Source of the DNA: Doryteuthis pealeii
Taxonomy: Eukaryota; Mollusca; Cephalopoda; Myopsida; Loliginidae
NCBI GenBank assembly: GCA_023376005.1
Contig: CM042145.1
Location: 19,636,907-19,700,906 of the forward strand
DNA: 64,000 nucleotides
Reading direction: 5' to 3'
The first letter of the stretch is position 1, and every line of letters starts with the position of its first letter. Below the pieces are notes generated by a model. It had not been told where the DNA came from and did no database searches. It saw only the letters and a list, made by a program, of their open reading frames with translations. Positions 63,926 through 64,000 of the stretch are shown piece after piece. Made by a program: the position numbers and the translations under genes.

Positions 63926-64000
63926 CCATTAATATACTCAAACACATGAAATCAATGTTTCTGTTGTAAACCTCCGACTCCTCTTTATGTAATTAAGTGA

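Noticed and set aside
1..64000. CRISPR arrays, prophage or bacterial operons
   Set aside because: Tandem repeats here lack the spacer pattern, there are no cas-like proteins, and splice-site, SINE and LINE content shows an animal genome.

Overview
The window looks like intergenic and intronic DNA from an animal nuclear genome, most likely a mollusc (inferred, not proven). It is AT-rich, full of poly-A/T, TA, GT and GATA simple repeats, and has a TMEM45-family exon, tRNA-derived SINEs, LINE ORF2 tails with microsatellite 3' ends, Helitrons and a mariner. There is no operon structure, ribosome-binding site or bacterial gene. A 100-base N gap (56401-56500) and many homopolymer indels point to a draft long-read assembly. 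Most open reading frames are chance or repeat-derived.

Layout. 1-5690: T-rich sequence, a possible decayed coding stretch cut by a Helitron, several SINEs, a second Helitron and a MITE. 5691-6628: the only recognisable host gene, an intronless TMEM45B-like coding exon with two compensating one-base homopolymer shifts. 6629-9900: AT-rich flank, a GT minisatellite and an LTR-like repeat. 9900-33000: nested SINEs, foldback elements, Helitrons, LINE remnants, two minisatellites and a long GATA array. 33000-48000: more nested SINEs and foldbacks, a decayed mariner with both terminal inverted repeats, and two further LINE tails. 48331-63790: about 8 kb present twice in tandem, each copy bounded by the same SINE family, with the N gap inside the middle SINE.

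The most interesting signal is a set of hammerhead-ribozyme-like motifs, several well formed by hand folding: 11177-11225 (+), 22372-22420 (-), 25800-25842 (+), 31010-31050 (+), 37756-37803 (+) and 62686-62732 (-). They have little sequence in common outside the core. Most lie between or beside inverted-repeat arms, and one follows a tRNA-like promoter region. Hammerheads are known in Penelope-like elements, retrozymes and the schistosome SINE-like Sm-alpha repeat; the families here may be new relatives or decayed copies of these. Activity cannot be judged from sequence alone.

Repeat family names used below (SINE-A, -B, -C, -D, -F, MITE-X, foldback types, repeat R, repeat G) are labels coined for this window, based on copies compared by eye. 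Boundaries are approximate unless terminal motifs are described.
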